A stretch of DNA of 11,598 nt from Flavobacteriaceae bacterium (GTDB lineage: Bacteria > Bacteroidota > Bacteroidia > Flavobacteriales > Flavobacteriaceae), in the NCBI GenBank assembly GCA_018674025.1, contig JABHBC010000104.1, positions 1-11,598 on the forward strand, in the 5' to 3' direction. Made by a program: the position numbers and the translations under genes. The notes under the pieces were generated by a model, which was not told the DNA's origin, searched no databases, and was given only the letters and a program-made list of their open reading frames with translations. Each line of letters starts with the position of its first letter. Within the stretch, counting starts at the first letter, position 1. Below, piece by piece: positions 1 to 7,054 of the stretch.

Positions 1-759
1 AAATATATTGAATTATATGCCAACGCATCTCAAAATTACAGATCAGTTACTTTTTCTGATATTAGTATTTTTAATCCTGCATTTGTAATAGACCCAAATA
101 TTTCTGATGAAAAAGGCTATACAGTTGATTTAGGTCTAAGAGGGAACAATAAAAAATTAATTTCTTATGATATTAGCCTATTCCATTTATTTTATAATGA
201 CAGAATTGGTTTTACTCAAATTGTATCCTCTGATGGAAATATAAAAAGTCAAAGAGGAAATATTGGAAATGCAGTAATTTTTGGAGTGGAGTCGATTATA
301 GATTTTAATCTAAATAAAATATTTATACGAGATAATAATTTCATTTTCAATTATTTTATTAATACTTCAGTAATTGAATCAGAGTATATTAAGTCAGAGA
401 CTAACGGAATTACAGGGAAAAGATTAGAGTTTGTTCCTAAACTGAATATAAAAACTGGAACAAAAATTGGTTATAAAAACCTTTTATTAAATATTCAATA
501 CACATATCTTTCTAATCAATTTACGGATTCATCTAATTCTGTAGAAAGTAATCTAAGCGGGGTCATAGGTCAAATTCCAGCTTATGATATATTAGATTTC
601 TCTTCATCATATAGGTTTAAAAACTATAAATTAGAATTTGGAATAAATAATATTTTAGATAATCATTATTTTGTAAGAAGAGCTACAGGTTATCCAGGGC
701 CTGGAATTATTCCTTCACCACCACGCAATTACTATATAACTTTACAGCTTAAATTTTAA
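1..759 (+). CDS. fecA: TonB-dependent outer-membrane receptor, FecA-like (C-terminal 252 residues; 5' end outside window)
   Basis: The reading frame is open from the first base to TAA at 757-759, so this is the C-terminal part of a longer protein. An internal GTG at 286 is not the true start, because the frame continues upstream with receptor-like sequence (NYRSVTFSDISIFNP near the left edge). The fragment alternates beta-strand-like stretches, as in a 22-strand barrel, and ends in aromatic Phe (QLKF), as outer-membrane barrels do. The segment NNILDNHYFVRRATGYPGPG followed by IIPSPPRNYYITLQLKF matches the ending of FecA-type ferric-citrate receptors of Bacteroidota. The family imports ferric chelates across the outer membrane using TonB energy; substrate is inferred, and the plug and TonB box cannot be seen. 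It meets the ferric-iron ABC operon tail to tail with 6 bp between stop codons, which supports an iron role. No clear hairpin terminator separates the two. Confidence 0.9.
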   Translation, partial: KYIELYANASQNYRSVTFSDISIFNPAFVIDPNISDEKGYTVDLGLRGNNKKLISYDISLFHLFYNDRIGFTQIVSSDGNIKSQRGNIGNAVIFGVESIIDFNLNKIFIRDNNFIFNYFINTSVIESEYIKSETNGITGKRLEFVPKLNIKTGTKIGYKNLLLNIQYTYLSNQFTDSSNSVESNLSGVIGQIPAYDILDFSSSYRFKNYKLEFGINNILDNHYFVRRATGYPGPGIIPSPPRNYYITLQLKF

Positions 760-765
760 AAAGTA

Positions 766-1725
766 TTAAAAATAGTTAAGACAATTAGGTGGAAAATAAA
801 TCAAATCTTCTTTTTCAAAACTTACACAAATCACCTCATCCTTTTTGAAAGGAGTAGAGCTAAATAAATTCCAATTTTCTTGTCCATATTTAGCGGTAAC
901 ATTATACTCTTTTCCTTGAAACAATGACTTTTCTACTACAAGTTTAATATCAGATTCTTCAACGATATTTATCTTTTCAGGTCTAATATAGTACGGTTCA
1001 CCATCTTTTTCATACTTATTGATACTACCAAGTATTCTTGCGCAATAGCAGTTAGCTGGCTTACAATACATTTCAACTGGATCACTATATTGTTGAAGTT
1101 TACCAGCTTTAAAAACTAATATTTTATCAGCAATATTAAGTGAATCATTAATATCGTGAGTTACTAATATTGTCGTGGTTTTAGTAGTTTTGATAATTTG
1201 ATAAATCTCATCTCTTATCGAATGCTTTATAGCTACATCTAAATTACTAAACGGCTCATCTAAGAGCAATAAATCAGGTTCTCTAATTAATGCTCTAGCG
1301 ATACATGCTCTTTGTTGTTCTCCACCTGAAAGTTCGTGAGGAAACCTATCGACTAAAGAGGATAAATTTGTCAAAGATAACATGTATTCTAAATTTTTAA
1401 TATACTTTTTTTCAAGGTTAAATATTATATTATCTCTCAAATTTAAATGAGGGAAAAGTGGATAATCTTGAAAAACAAAACCTATTTTTCTATCTTGAGG
1501 TCGAACAAATAAATCTTTATCATTAAGAGTTTTGTTATTGAGAACTATCGATCCTGAATTTATATTTTCCAAACCTGAAATACATTTTAAGAAAGTTGTT
1601 TTACCTACTCCACTCTCACCTAAAAAAGAAACAATTTCGCCCTTTTCAACAGAAAAATTTAAAGACTCAATCAAAGGATCTTTTTTATTATAAAACTTTA
1701 CAAGATTAGTTACTTTAAGATGCAT
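766..1725 (-). CDS. fbpC: Iron(III) ABC transporter ATP-binding protein (FbpC type)
   Basis: This 319-aa cytoplasmic ATPase would power the permease encoded just upstream. All ABC motifs are intact: Walker A GESGVGKTT (36-44), Q-loop VFQDYPLFPH (84-93, Gln86), signature LSGGEQQR (132-139), Walker B LLLLDEP (152-158), D-loop SNLD (160-163) and H-loop His190. After the nucleotide-binding domain comes a C-terminal regulatory (TOBE-like) domain from about 235 to 319, with an IRPEKI motif at 247-252 typical of the FbpC/PotA/MalK group. The ATG at 1723-1725 lies inside the end of the permease gene (11-bp overlap), so translation is probably coupled. It is the last gene of the operon. Taken alone the ATPase could serve sulfate, spermidine or thiamine; the neighbouring binding protein and fused permease point to ferric iron. 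Confidence 0.9.
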   Translation of the reverse strand: MHLKVTNLVKFYNKKDPLIESLNFSVEKGEIVSFLGESGVGKTTFLKCISGLENINSGSIVLNNKTLNDKDLFVRPQDRKIGFVFQDYPLFPHLNLRDNIIFNLEKKYIKNLEYMLSLTNLSSLVDRFPHELSGGEQQRACIARALIREPDLLLLDEPFSNLDVAIKHSIRDEIYQIIKTTKTTTILVTHDINDSLNIADKILVFKAGKLQQYSDPVEMYCKPANCYCARILGSINKYEKDGEPYYIRPEKINIVEESDIKLVVEKSLFQGKEYNVTAKYGQENWNLFSSTPFKKDEVICVSFEKEDLIYFPPNCLNYF

Positions 1726-3328
1726 TTATCTGTTTATTAATAATATATTTTAAAAAAACCAACATAACACTACCAATTAAAATAATAGCCAATGAGTAAC
1801 TACTAGACTCTACCATCATTTCTTCAATAGCAAATTCATATGTTTGTGTTGCTAAGGTGTCAAAATTGAATGGCCTTAAGATTAATGTTATAGGTAGTTC
1901 CTTCAATAGGTCAACAAAGGTAACAATAAATGCAGTTATTAGCGCAAGTCTATTTATTGGAAAATGAATTTTTTGAAGTATTTTAAATGGTCCTAACCCA
2001 AGTGTTTTAGCAGTATCATCAAATGACTCTGGCTGCTTCTCAAGACTAGATTTAATAGGGGATTTACCAACAGCTAAAAAACGAAAAACATATGCGTATA
2101 TTAAAACATAGAACGAACCAACTAATGAATAAGAACTAAGCATAGGTATTTTAGTAAATAACAAAATAACTCCCAAGCCTATCACAGCACCAGGAATAAC
2201 ATAACCTAAAGATGTCACTTGACTAATAAATGTACTTAATTTCAGTTTAGATATTTTTTCAACATAAAGAAATAACAAGGCAATGATAATTATTAAAACT
2301 GTTGAAATTGTTGAAACTTGAATAGAATTTAAACTGAGCTCAAATAATCTAGAGAAGTCAATGTTTTTAAAGTTGAGAATACTATTGTTTAGTATATAAA
2401 AAAATGGAATTAAAAAACCTAATATAAAGGGAAGAGAGCACAGACTATATATATATAAATATTTATTGGAAGTTGGAGTACTTAACTTTTCTATTTTTGA
2501 ATTTGCAGAGTAATAAAATTTAGATTTTTTATGACTTAATTTTTCGATGAATAAAATTATAAAAACTAAAAAAATCAATAAACATGCAAGCTGAATAGCG
2601 GTGTTTTCATTCCCCATTGAAAACCAAGCTCTAAAAATTCCTGTAGTGTAGGTATTAACTCCAAAATATTTTACAGCGCCATATTCATTTAAAACTTCCA
2701 TTATAACTAAAAATAAACCAGAAAAAATTGCAGGCTTTGAAAGTGGGATAATCACCTTAAAGAATAGTTTTGTTGATGATAGCCCAAGATTTTTAGACAT
2801 GTTGATGTATGTTGATCCTATTAGACTAAAAGAAACTCTGGAGGCTGTATATACATATGGATATAATGCTAATCCTAATAAAATTCCTAAAATTTCAATT
2901 TGCAAATAATCATTGTTGAATATGTTTGAAAAATCAGGATAGTTATTTCTTAAATAAGATTGTAATGGACCAGTATAACTTAACAGATCACTGTAAGTAA
3001 AAGCCATTATATATGTTGGAATTGCTAATGGCAAAAATAGAGCTATATCAAAAAACACTCTAAATTTAAATTTATAATTACTTACATACCATGCTGGAAA
3101 AATACCAAACAATAAAGCAAACAAACTAGTTATAGCAATTAAATAAAATGTATTAAAACTATAATCTAAGAGAAGGTTTTTCCATAAATAAACAAAAGAG
3201 GATTGTTCAATTTCAAAAATATTACTAAAAAGAAATATTATAGGTAGAAGTAGAAATAAAGCTATTAAACTACTACCTATAATCCATCTCTTATGTTCTA
3301 TTTGAACAATTTTTTTAATTATTTCCAA
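1715..3328 (-). CDS. fbpB: Iron(III) ABC transporter permease, fused two-domain (FbpB type)
   Basis: This 537-aa inner-membrane protein has about 12 hydrophobic segments in two homologous MetI-like halves, the layout of FbpB/SfuB/FutB permeases. Each half carries an EAA-type loop that docks on the ATPase: one around 174-199 (NMSKNLGLSSTKLFFKVIIP) and one around 436-459 (DDTAKTLGLGPFKILQKIHF). The halves are joined by a poorly conserved hydrophilic stretch near 263-290. The start is unusual: TTG at 3326-3328, inside the last codons of fbpA (10-bp overlap). An in-frame stop lies three codons upstream, and the next in-frame ATG is beyond residue 100, so TTG is the only sensible common start. The 3' end overlaps fbpC by 11 bp. 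Function is inferred from the architecture and the flanking binding protein and ATPase. Confidence 0.9.
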   Translation of the reverse strand: MEIIKKIVQIEHKRWIIGSSLIALFLLLPIIFLFSNIFEIEQSSFVYLWKNLLLDYSFNTFYLIAITSLFALLFGIFPAWYVSNYKFKFRVFFDIALFLPLAIPTYIMAFTYSDLLSYTGPLQSYLRNNYPDFSNIFNNDYLQIEILGILLGLALYPYVYTASRVSFSLIGSTYINMSKNLGLSSTKLFFKVIIPLSKPAIFSGLFLVIMEVLNEYGAVKYFGVNTYTTGIFRAWFSMGNENTAIQLACLLIFLVFIILFIEKLSHKKSKFYYSANSKIEKLSTPTSNKYLYIYSLCSLPFILGFLIPFFYILNNSILNFKNIDFSRLFELSLNSIQVSTISTVLIIIIALLFLYVEKISKLKLSTFISQVTSLGYVIPGAVIGLGVILLFTKIPMLSSYSLVGSFYVLIYAYVFRFLAVGKSPIKSSLEKQPESFDDTAKTLGLGPFKILQKIHFPINRLALITAFIVTFVDLLKELPITLILRPFNFDTLATQTYEFAIEEMMVESSSYSLAIILIGSVMLVFLKYIINKQINAS

Positions 3329-4347
3329 TCTGATTTATCAAATATTTCAATGGCTTTATTTCTAAAGACACCTAGTTTGTTCAAATCTAGGATATCTTTT
3401 TTGAAAGAGCCCCACTTTTTTACAATTTCGTTAGGCTCTACGTTTGGATTAGCTGGATATTCATAACTCGTATCAGTATATGTTTTTTGAGCAGACTCGC
3501 TTGTTAAAAATTCCATTAATTTGATTGCATTTTCTTTATTAGGAGCATTCTTAGCTAATCCAATACCGGAAACATTTATGTGGCTTCCTGATTCATCTTC
3601 ACCCTGATTAGGAAAAAAGACACCAACAGAGTTACCAGCTTTTATTTCTTCTTCATTTTCTGACGAAAGCAATAATCCAATGTAATAAGAATTAACTATG
3701 GCTAGATCTCCTTGTCCGGCTGTAATAGCCTTTACTTGGTCTCTATCATTTCCTTTTGGGTCTCTTGCAAAGTTTTTAACAAGTTTACTAGCCCATTTAG
3801 AGGCTGATTCCTCCCCAGTATTAGCTATAATTGAAGAAAGTAATGCTTGGTTATATGCGTTAGAAGAAGATCTAACTAATACCTTATTTCGCCATTTCTC
3901 ATCTGTTAGATTGTCATAAGTAGATAATTCACTTACATCACCCCTATCCTTGCTGTAAACTACAATCCTGGCTCTGTAAGTTATTGGAATCCAGTATCCA
4001 TTGACGTCTTTTAGGTCGACATCAACATTTTGATTAATTATTGGTGAAGATATTTTTTGAAGTAAATCTAAATCCTTTGCTTTTTGAAGCTTACCAGCAT
4101 CTACAGTTATAAATAAATCGGCTGGACTATTCTCACCTTCATTTTTAAGACGCTCTATAAGTTCATCAGCATTAGCCTTTACAACATTAACTTTTATTCC
4201 AGTTTCTTTTTCAAAGACTTTGTACTGTTGCTCATCAACTTTATAGTGTCTTTGGCTATATAAATTAATTTCATTAGACTTCTTAGGCGCCTCACCACAA
4301 CTTGACAAAACTAAAATCATTGAGATAAATACTACAATTCTTTTCAT
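3319..4347 (-). CDS. fbpA: Iron(III)-binding substrate-binding lipoprotein (FbpA/FutA type)
   Basis: This 342-aa protein is the ferric-ion-binding component of the ABC importer. The N-terminus is a lipoprotein signal peptide: MKR, a hydrophobic core, then lipobox LSSC with Cys17 as the lipidation site. The remainder is a family 1 bacterial extracellular binding protein. Likely iron ligands are His34/Tyr35 (SQRHY), Tyr165 (NAYN) and the tandem Tyr221-Tyr222 (NSYYIG). Their spacing (130, 56 and 1 residues) matches what I recall for cyanobacterial FutA. A YEYPANPNV block at 295-303 is another mark of the family. The residues after Cys17 (GEAPKK) do not resemble the acidic/Lys surface-export signal described in Bacteroidota, so a periplasm-facing lipoprotein is likely. 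It is the first gene of the operon, with a promoter at 4390-4420. Iron specificity is strongly suggested but untested. Confidence 0.92.
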   Translation of the reverse strand: MKRIVVFISMILVLSSCGEAPKKSNEINLYSQRHYKVDEQQYKVFEKETGIKVNVVKANADELIERLKNEGENSPADLFITVDAGKLQKAKDLDLLQKISSPIINQNVDVDLKDVNGYWIPITYRARIVVYSKDRGDVSELSTYDNLTDEKWRNKVLVRSSSNAYNQALLSSIIANTGEESASKWASKLVKNFARDPKGNDRDQVKAITAGQGDLAIVNSYYIGLLLSSENEEEIKAGNSVGVFFPNQGEDESGSHINVSGIGLAKNAPNKENAIKLMEFLTSESAQKTYTDTSYEYPANPNVEPNEIVKKWGSFKKDILDLNKLGVFRNKAIEIFDKSDWK

Positions 4348-4389
4348 AAAATTATATTTTGATTATTTTCTAAATTATTTTTGAAGCAA

Positions 4390-4420
4390 CAAAATTATGT
4401 TTATTTAGAACAAATCCAAA
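4390..4420 (-). promoter_or_regulatory. Bacteroidota-type promoter of the fbpABC operon
   Basis: Read on the minus strand, a TTTG (-33 element, 4417-4420) is followed after exactly 19 bases by TAATTTTG (4390-4397). This fits the Bacteroidota primary-sigma consensus TTTG-N19-TAnnTTTG. Transcription would begin near 4383 and leave a leader of about 35 nt before the fbpA ATG. There is no Shine-Dalgarno sequence; the leader is AT-rich, as usual for this phylum. Confidence 0.65.
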
Positions 4421-4435
4421 TAAAATAGACAGTTT

Positions 4436-5233
4436 TTATATAATGGAATTTAAACGTAAAGTTTCTTTAAAAAATGTATTAGCCTTACCACCAATAATGA
4501 CTCTATTTCCTTTGTTTTCACATGATAACAACCCTCCTCTATGAGAGATTTGTAATGCTTGTAAAATATCTTTATTCAAAATATCAGACCAGTAAGGAAT
4601 CAATGAGCAGTGTGCAGATCCAGTAACTGGATCCTCTAGTATTGAAGATTGTGGAGTAAAAAATCGTGAAACAAAATCAGAATTAACTCCGACAGAAGTA
4701 ACACAAACACCACCTGGGTCAAGATTTATTTGATCTAATATATTTTTATCTACAATAATATTTTTAATATCAGATTCACTTTCATAAACTAAAATGTAAT
4801 CTCTAGACTTTAAAACAACTTTTGGCTGAATACTTATAGAATTTTTAATAATTTGTGGAAGCGAAGTTTTTAGAGGAATTCTAGACGGAAAATTTAATTG
4901 ATATAGATTGTTTTTCAAAAGAACTTCAAGTTTTCCACTTAAAGTTTCAAATATAATTTTGTCATAATTATATTTTAACTCATTTATTACACAATGAGCT
5001 GCAGCTAAGGTAGCATGTCCACACAAATCCATTTCAATTTCTGGGGTAAACCATCTTAAAAGTATTTTATTTTTTTTTATAATTATGAATGCAGTTTCTG
5101 GAACAGAATTTTTTTTACTTATTTGTAAAAGCACCTCATCTGAAAGCCAATTATCCAATGGAATTATACAAGCAGTATTTCCTTTACACGATTCACTAAC
5201 AAAGGCATCAATGTGATAGATATCTAAATTCAT
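4436..5233 (-). CDS. PhzF family isomerase/epimerase-like protein
   Basis: This 265-aa protein belongs to the PhzF fold (two diaminopimelate-epimerase-like halves) and is slightly shorter than PhzF itself. Landmarks are the N-terminal DIYHIDAF strand, the catalytic Glu in SVPETAFI (Glu46, equivalent to PhzF Glu45), DLCGHATLAAAH (69-80, His73) and EDPVTGSAHCS (200-210, Asp201). These acid/base residues are those used by PhzF to isomerise its substrate, so an active isomerase or epimerase is likely. There are no other phenazine genes here, so phenazine synthesis is not implied; most bacterial homologues have unknown substrates. It stands alone: it diverges from the small membrane genes, and the iron operon begins 88 bp beyond its stop with its own promoter. 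The ATG at 5231-5233 is supported by the conserved N-terminus. Confidence 0.9.
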   Translation of the reverse strand: MNLDIYHIDAFVSESCKGNTACIIPLDNWLSDEVLLQISKKNSVPETAFIIIKKNKILLRWFTPEIEMDLCGHATLAAAHCVINELKYNYDKIIFETLSGKLEVLLKNNLYQLNFPSRIPLKTSLPQIIKNSISIQPKVVLKSRDYILVYESESDIKNIIVDKNILDQINLDPGGVCVTSVGVNSDFVSRFFTPQSSILEDPVTGSAHCSLIPYWSDILNKDILQALQISHRGGLLSCENKGNRVIIGGKANTFFKETLRLNSII

Positions 5234-5266
5234 ATATGACCAAAATAATCATTAAATTAGATTATT

Positions 5267-5274
5267 CAAATTTA
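5267..5274 (-). promoter_or_regulatory. Possible -7 promoter element of the phzF-like gene
   Basis: TAAATTTG on the minus strand fits TAnnTTTG and lies 33 bp upstream of the phzF-family start codon, a normal distance. No TTTG lies at the -33 position, so only half the promoter is supported. It falls just ahead of the preferred start (5281) of the divergent small gene. Confidence 0.3.
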
Positions 5275-5280
5275 AGAAAA

Positions 5281-5475
5281 ATGAAAAAAATATTTTCATC
5301 CTTATTGTTAACATTATCAATTGTATGCTTTATTTGGGCAAGTGAAATTGACCTAGAGCTATTTAGCATAACAGTGATGACGATAGGATCTGGTACAGCT
5401 ATATACAAAACATTGGCAATAGTCTTCTTAGGTGTGATTATTTTAAAGATTCGAAAAAAATATTTTAAATTATGA
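5281..5475 (+). CDS. Small two-helix membrane protein, unknown function
   Basis: This 64-aa hypothetical protein is not recognised as any named family. It starts MKKIFSSLLLTLSIVCFIWA, a charged tip plus hydrophobic helix (about 4-20). A loop with acidic residues follows (SEIDLE, 21-26) and leads into a Gly/Thr-rich stretch (TVMTIGSGT, 31-39). A second hydrophobic helix (about 44-56) ends in a basic tail (KIRKKYFKL). The basic C-terminus suggests a cytoplasmic tail. The frame opens at an ATG at 5236, which would add 15 residues and begin 2 bp from the divergent phzF start. I prefer the ATG at 5281, because the MKK-hydrophobic start is a natural membrane-protein N-terminus and leaves room for a promoter. 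Its stop overlaps the next gene's start as ATGA, suggesting coupled translation. The evidence is an open frame with membrane-like composition and the overlap. Confidence 0.6.
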   Translation: MKKIFSSLLLTLSIVCFIWASEIDLELFSITVMTIGSGTAIYKTLAIVFLGVIILKIRKKYFKL

Positions 5476-5612
5476 TTTTTTTTAGTTGGCATGAGAAAAC
5501 CGTAAAAAAAACACTTAGTACTTTAAAAATAAGCAACTATGTAGCACTATGGATTTCATTTATAAAGGGATTAATTTTTGGAGCTATTCTATTCTACTTA
5601 TTAACTAAATAG
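5472..5612 (+). CDS. Very small single-helix membrane protein, unknown function
   Basis: This 46-aa open frame runs from ATG 5472-5474 to TAG 5610-5612. Its start overlaps the upstream stop in ATGA. The N-terminal 20 residues are polar and basic (MIFFSWHEKTVKKTLSTLKI), possibly an amphipathic helix. They are followed by one transmembrane helix at about 23-44 (NYVALWISFIKGLIFGAILF) and a short tail LLTK. I recognise no family. The case for a real gene is the stop-start overlap, the sensible membrane topology, and the fact that it fills the otherwise empty interval to the MBL-rhodanese gene 29 bp downstream. It might form a complex with the preceding small membrane protein, but that is inference only. 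Confidence 0.55.
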   Translation: MIFFSWHEKTVKKTLSTLKISNYVALWISFIKGLIFGAILFYLLTK

Positions 5613-5616
5613 TATT

Positions 5617-5624
5617 TATATTTG
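5617..5624 (+). promoter_or_regulatory. Possible -7 promoter element of the MBL-rhodanese gene
   Basis: TATATTTG fits the Bacteroidota -7 consensus TAnnTTTG and lies 17 bp upstream of the ATG at 5642. No TTTG occurs 17-23 bp further upstream, so the -33 half is missing. If used, the leader would be only about 10 nt and the gene could be expressed apart from the two small membrane genes. Confidence 0.35.
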
Positions 5625-5641
5625 TTATTAATAATTGGATT

Positions 5642-7054
5642 ATGAAAATTGAACAGCTATATACTAAATGCCTTTCTCAGGGATCTTATTACATTATTTC
5701 AGACAATGAAGTGGCAATAATTGATCCTCTAAGAGAAACCAATCAGTATATTGAAAAAGCAAAAAAAGATAATGCAAAAATCAAATATGTTTTTGAAACA
5801 CATTTTCATGCAGATTTTGTTTCAGGACATGTAGATCTCGCCAATAAAACTAATTCAACAATAATCTATGGACCTAATGCTGAGACAGAATATCCAATTT
5901 ACAATGCTAAAGATAATGAAGAATTTAAGTTAGGTAAAATAACTATCAAAGCTCTTCACACACCTGGTCACACACTTGAATCCACTACATATTTAGTGAT
6001 TGATGAAAATGGAAACAACCATTCTATTTTCACAGGTGATACATTATTTATTGGTGATGTTGGAAGACCTGACTTAGCAGTAAGTAAAAATTTAACTGAA
6101 ATTGATTTAGCAGGAATGCTTTATGATTCATTAAGAAATAAGATAATGAATCTAGAGGGTCATGTATTAGTTTATCCAGCACATGGGGCTGGCTCTGCAT
6201 GTGGAAAAAATTTAAGTAAAGAAACATTTAGCACTCTTGAAAATCAAAAGAAAACTAATTATGCCCTCAGAGAAAACATTACTAAAGAGATGTTTGTAAA
6301 AGAACTTTTAGAGGGAATGCCACCTCCACCTCAATACTTTCAAAAAAATGCTCTTCTAAATAAGTCAGGATACAAACCTTTAGATAAAGTAATAACTCAA
6401 AGTAATAAATCGATTGATATTGGACAGTTTTGTAAATTAGCTAATTCTAGTGAATACTTAGTCCTTGATGTTAGACATCAAAAAGATTTTATTAATGGTC
6501 ATATTCCTAATTCTCTATTTATAGGACTAAATGGGACTTTTGCCCCTTGGGTTGGTACGCTAATAGAAAATATTGATCAAAAAATATTATTAATATCGGA
6601 AAAAGGAAAAGAAATAGAGGCTATTACTAGACTCTCAAGAGTAGGATATGATAATTGCATTGGATATTTAGAAGGTGGCTTTAAAAGCTGGAAAGATAAA
6701 TACGGTGAAGAAAAAGTTGAATCCATTTCTTCACAATCTTTTGTTGACAACTTAAAATTAAACTCAATTAAAATTATTGATGTTAGAAGAGAATCTGAAT
6801 ATATCAACAAACATATTGAAGGAGCAAACAATATACCTCTTAGTTTATTAAGTAATGAATTGAAAAATATTTCTGACACACAAGATAATTATTATATTCA
6901 TTGTGCCGGTGGCTACAGATCAGTTATTGCAATATCAATATTAAAGGCTAAAGGAATTCACAATGTTATTGATGTTGCAGGTGGTTTTGGCTCTATTTTA
7001 AAGACCGATTTAAACCAAGGGTGCTATAATTCATTATTAACTTGCAATATTTAA
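5642..7054 (+). CDS. MBL-fold hydrolase with two rhodanese domains (persulfide dioxygenase/sulfurtransferase-like)
   Basis: This 470-aa protein has three domains. Residues 1-245 form a metallo-beta-lactamase domain of the ETHE1/persulfide-dioxygenase group. It contains THFHADF (53-59), HTPGHT (106-111, His110), FTGDTLFIGDVGRPDL (130-145, Asp133) and PAHG (179-182, His181). The ETHE1-type iron ligands (His54, His110, Asp133) are present; the His that usually follows HxHxD is Phe59, and this His is not an ETHE1 iron ligand. Rhodanese domain 1 (about 258-355) has LLISEKGKE where the active loop should be, so the catalytic Cys is absent. Rhodanese domain 2 (about 365-455) has an intact loop, CAGGYR, with Cys421. 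Two more Cys (461, 468) lie near the C-terminus. Known relatives oxidise glutathione persulfide or transfer sulfane sulfur in the cytoplasm; the exact reaction here is inferred. It ends in a 4-bp convergent overlap with prmA. Confidence 0.88.
   Translation: MKIEQLYTKCLSQGSYYIISDNEVAIIDPLRETNQYIEKAKKDNAKIKYVFETHFHADFVSGHVDLANKTNSTIIYGPNAETEYPIYNAKDNEEFKLGKITIKALHTPGHTLESTTYLVIDENGNNHSIFTGDTLFIGDVGRPDLAVSKNLTEIDLAGMLYDSLRNKIMNLEGHVLVYPAHGAGSACGKNLSKETFSTLENQKKTNYALRENITKEMFVKELLEGMPPPPQYFQKNALLNKSGYKPLDKVITQSNKSIDIGQFCKLANSSEYLVLDVRHQKDFINGHIPNSLFIGLNGTFAPWVGTLIENIDQKILLISEKGKEIEAITRLSRVGYDNCIGYLEGGFKSWKDKYGEEKVESISSQSFVDNLKLNSIKIIDVRRESEYINKHIEGANNIPLSLLSNELKNISDTQDNYYIHCAGGYRSVIAISILKAKGIHNVIDVAGGFGSILKTDLNQGCYNSLLTCNI

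Noticed and set aside
286..759. Separate 157-aa gene starting at GTG 286
   Set aside because: The same frame is open back to base 1 with receptor-like sequence, so this is only the tail of the FecA-like receptor.
760..765. Bidirectional terminator between the FecA-like receptor and fbpC
   Set aside because: Only 6 bp separate the stop codons, and no GC-containing stem with a T run is visible in or around them.
2444..2460. TA-rich dinucleotide run as a possible regulatory or slippage site
   Set aside because: It lies inside the fbpB coding frame, where it reads YLYIYSLC in a hydrophobic helix, and the frame is intact.
3698..3919. Open frame of 73 codons on the + strand
   Set aside because: It lies wholly antisense within the well-supported fbpA gene, has no recognisable motif, and its frame mirrors the binding protein's codons.
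4436..5233. Phenazine biosynthesis gene
   Set aside because: The protein is PhzF-like, but no other phz gene is present and the family is widespread with unrelated or unknown substrates.
5262..5492. Open frame of 76 codons on the - strand
   Set aside because: It is antisense to the small membrane gene at 5281-5475; the + strand reading gives a sensible membrane protein and overlaps the next gene's start, while this one has a mixed composition with no signal.
6577..6879. Open frame of 100 codons on the - strand
   Set aside because: It is antisense within the rhodanese part of the MBL-rhodanese gene, whose coding is secure.
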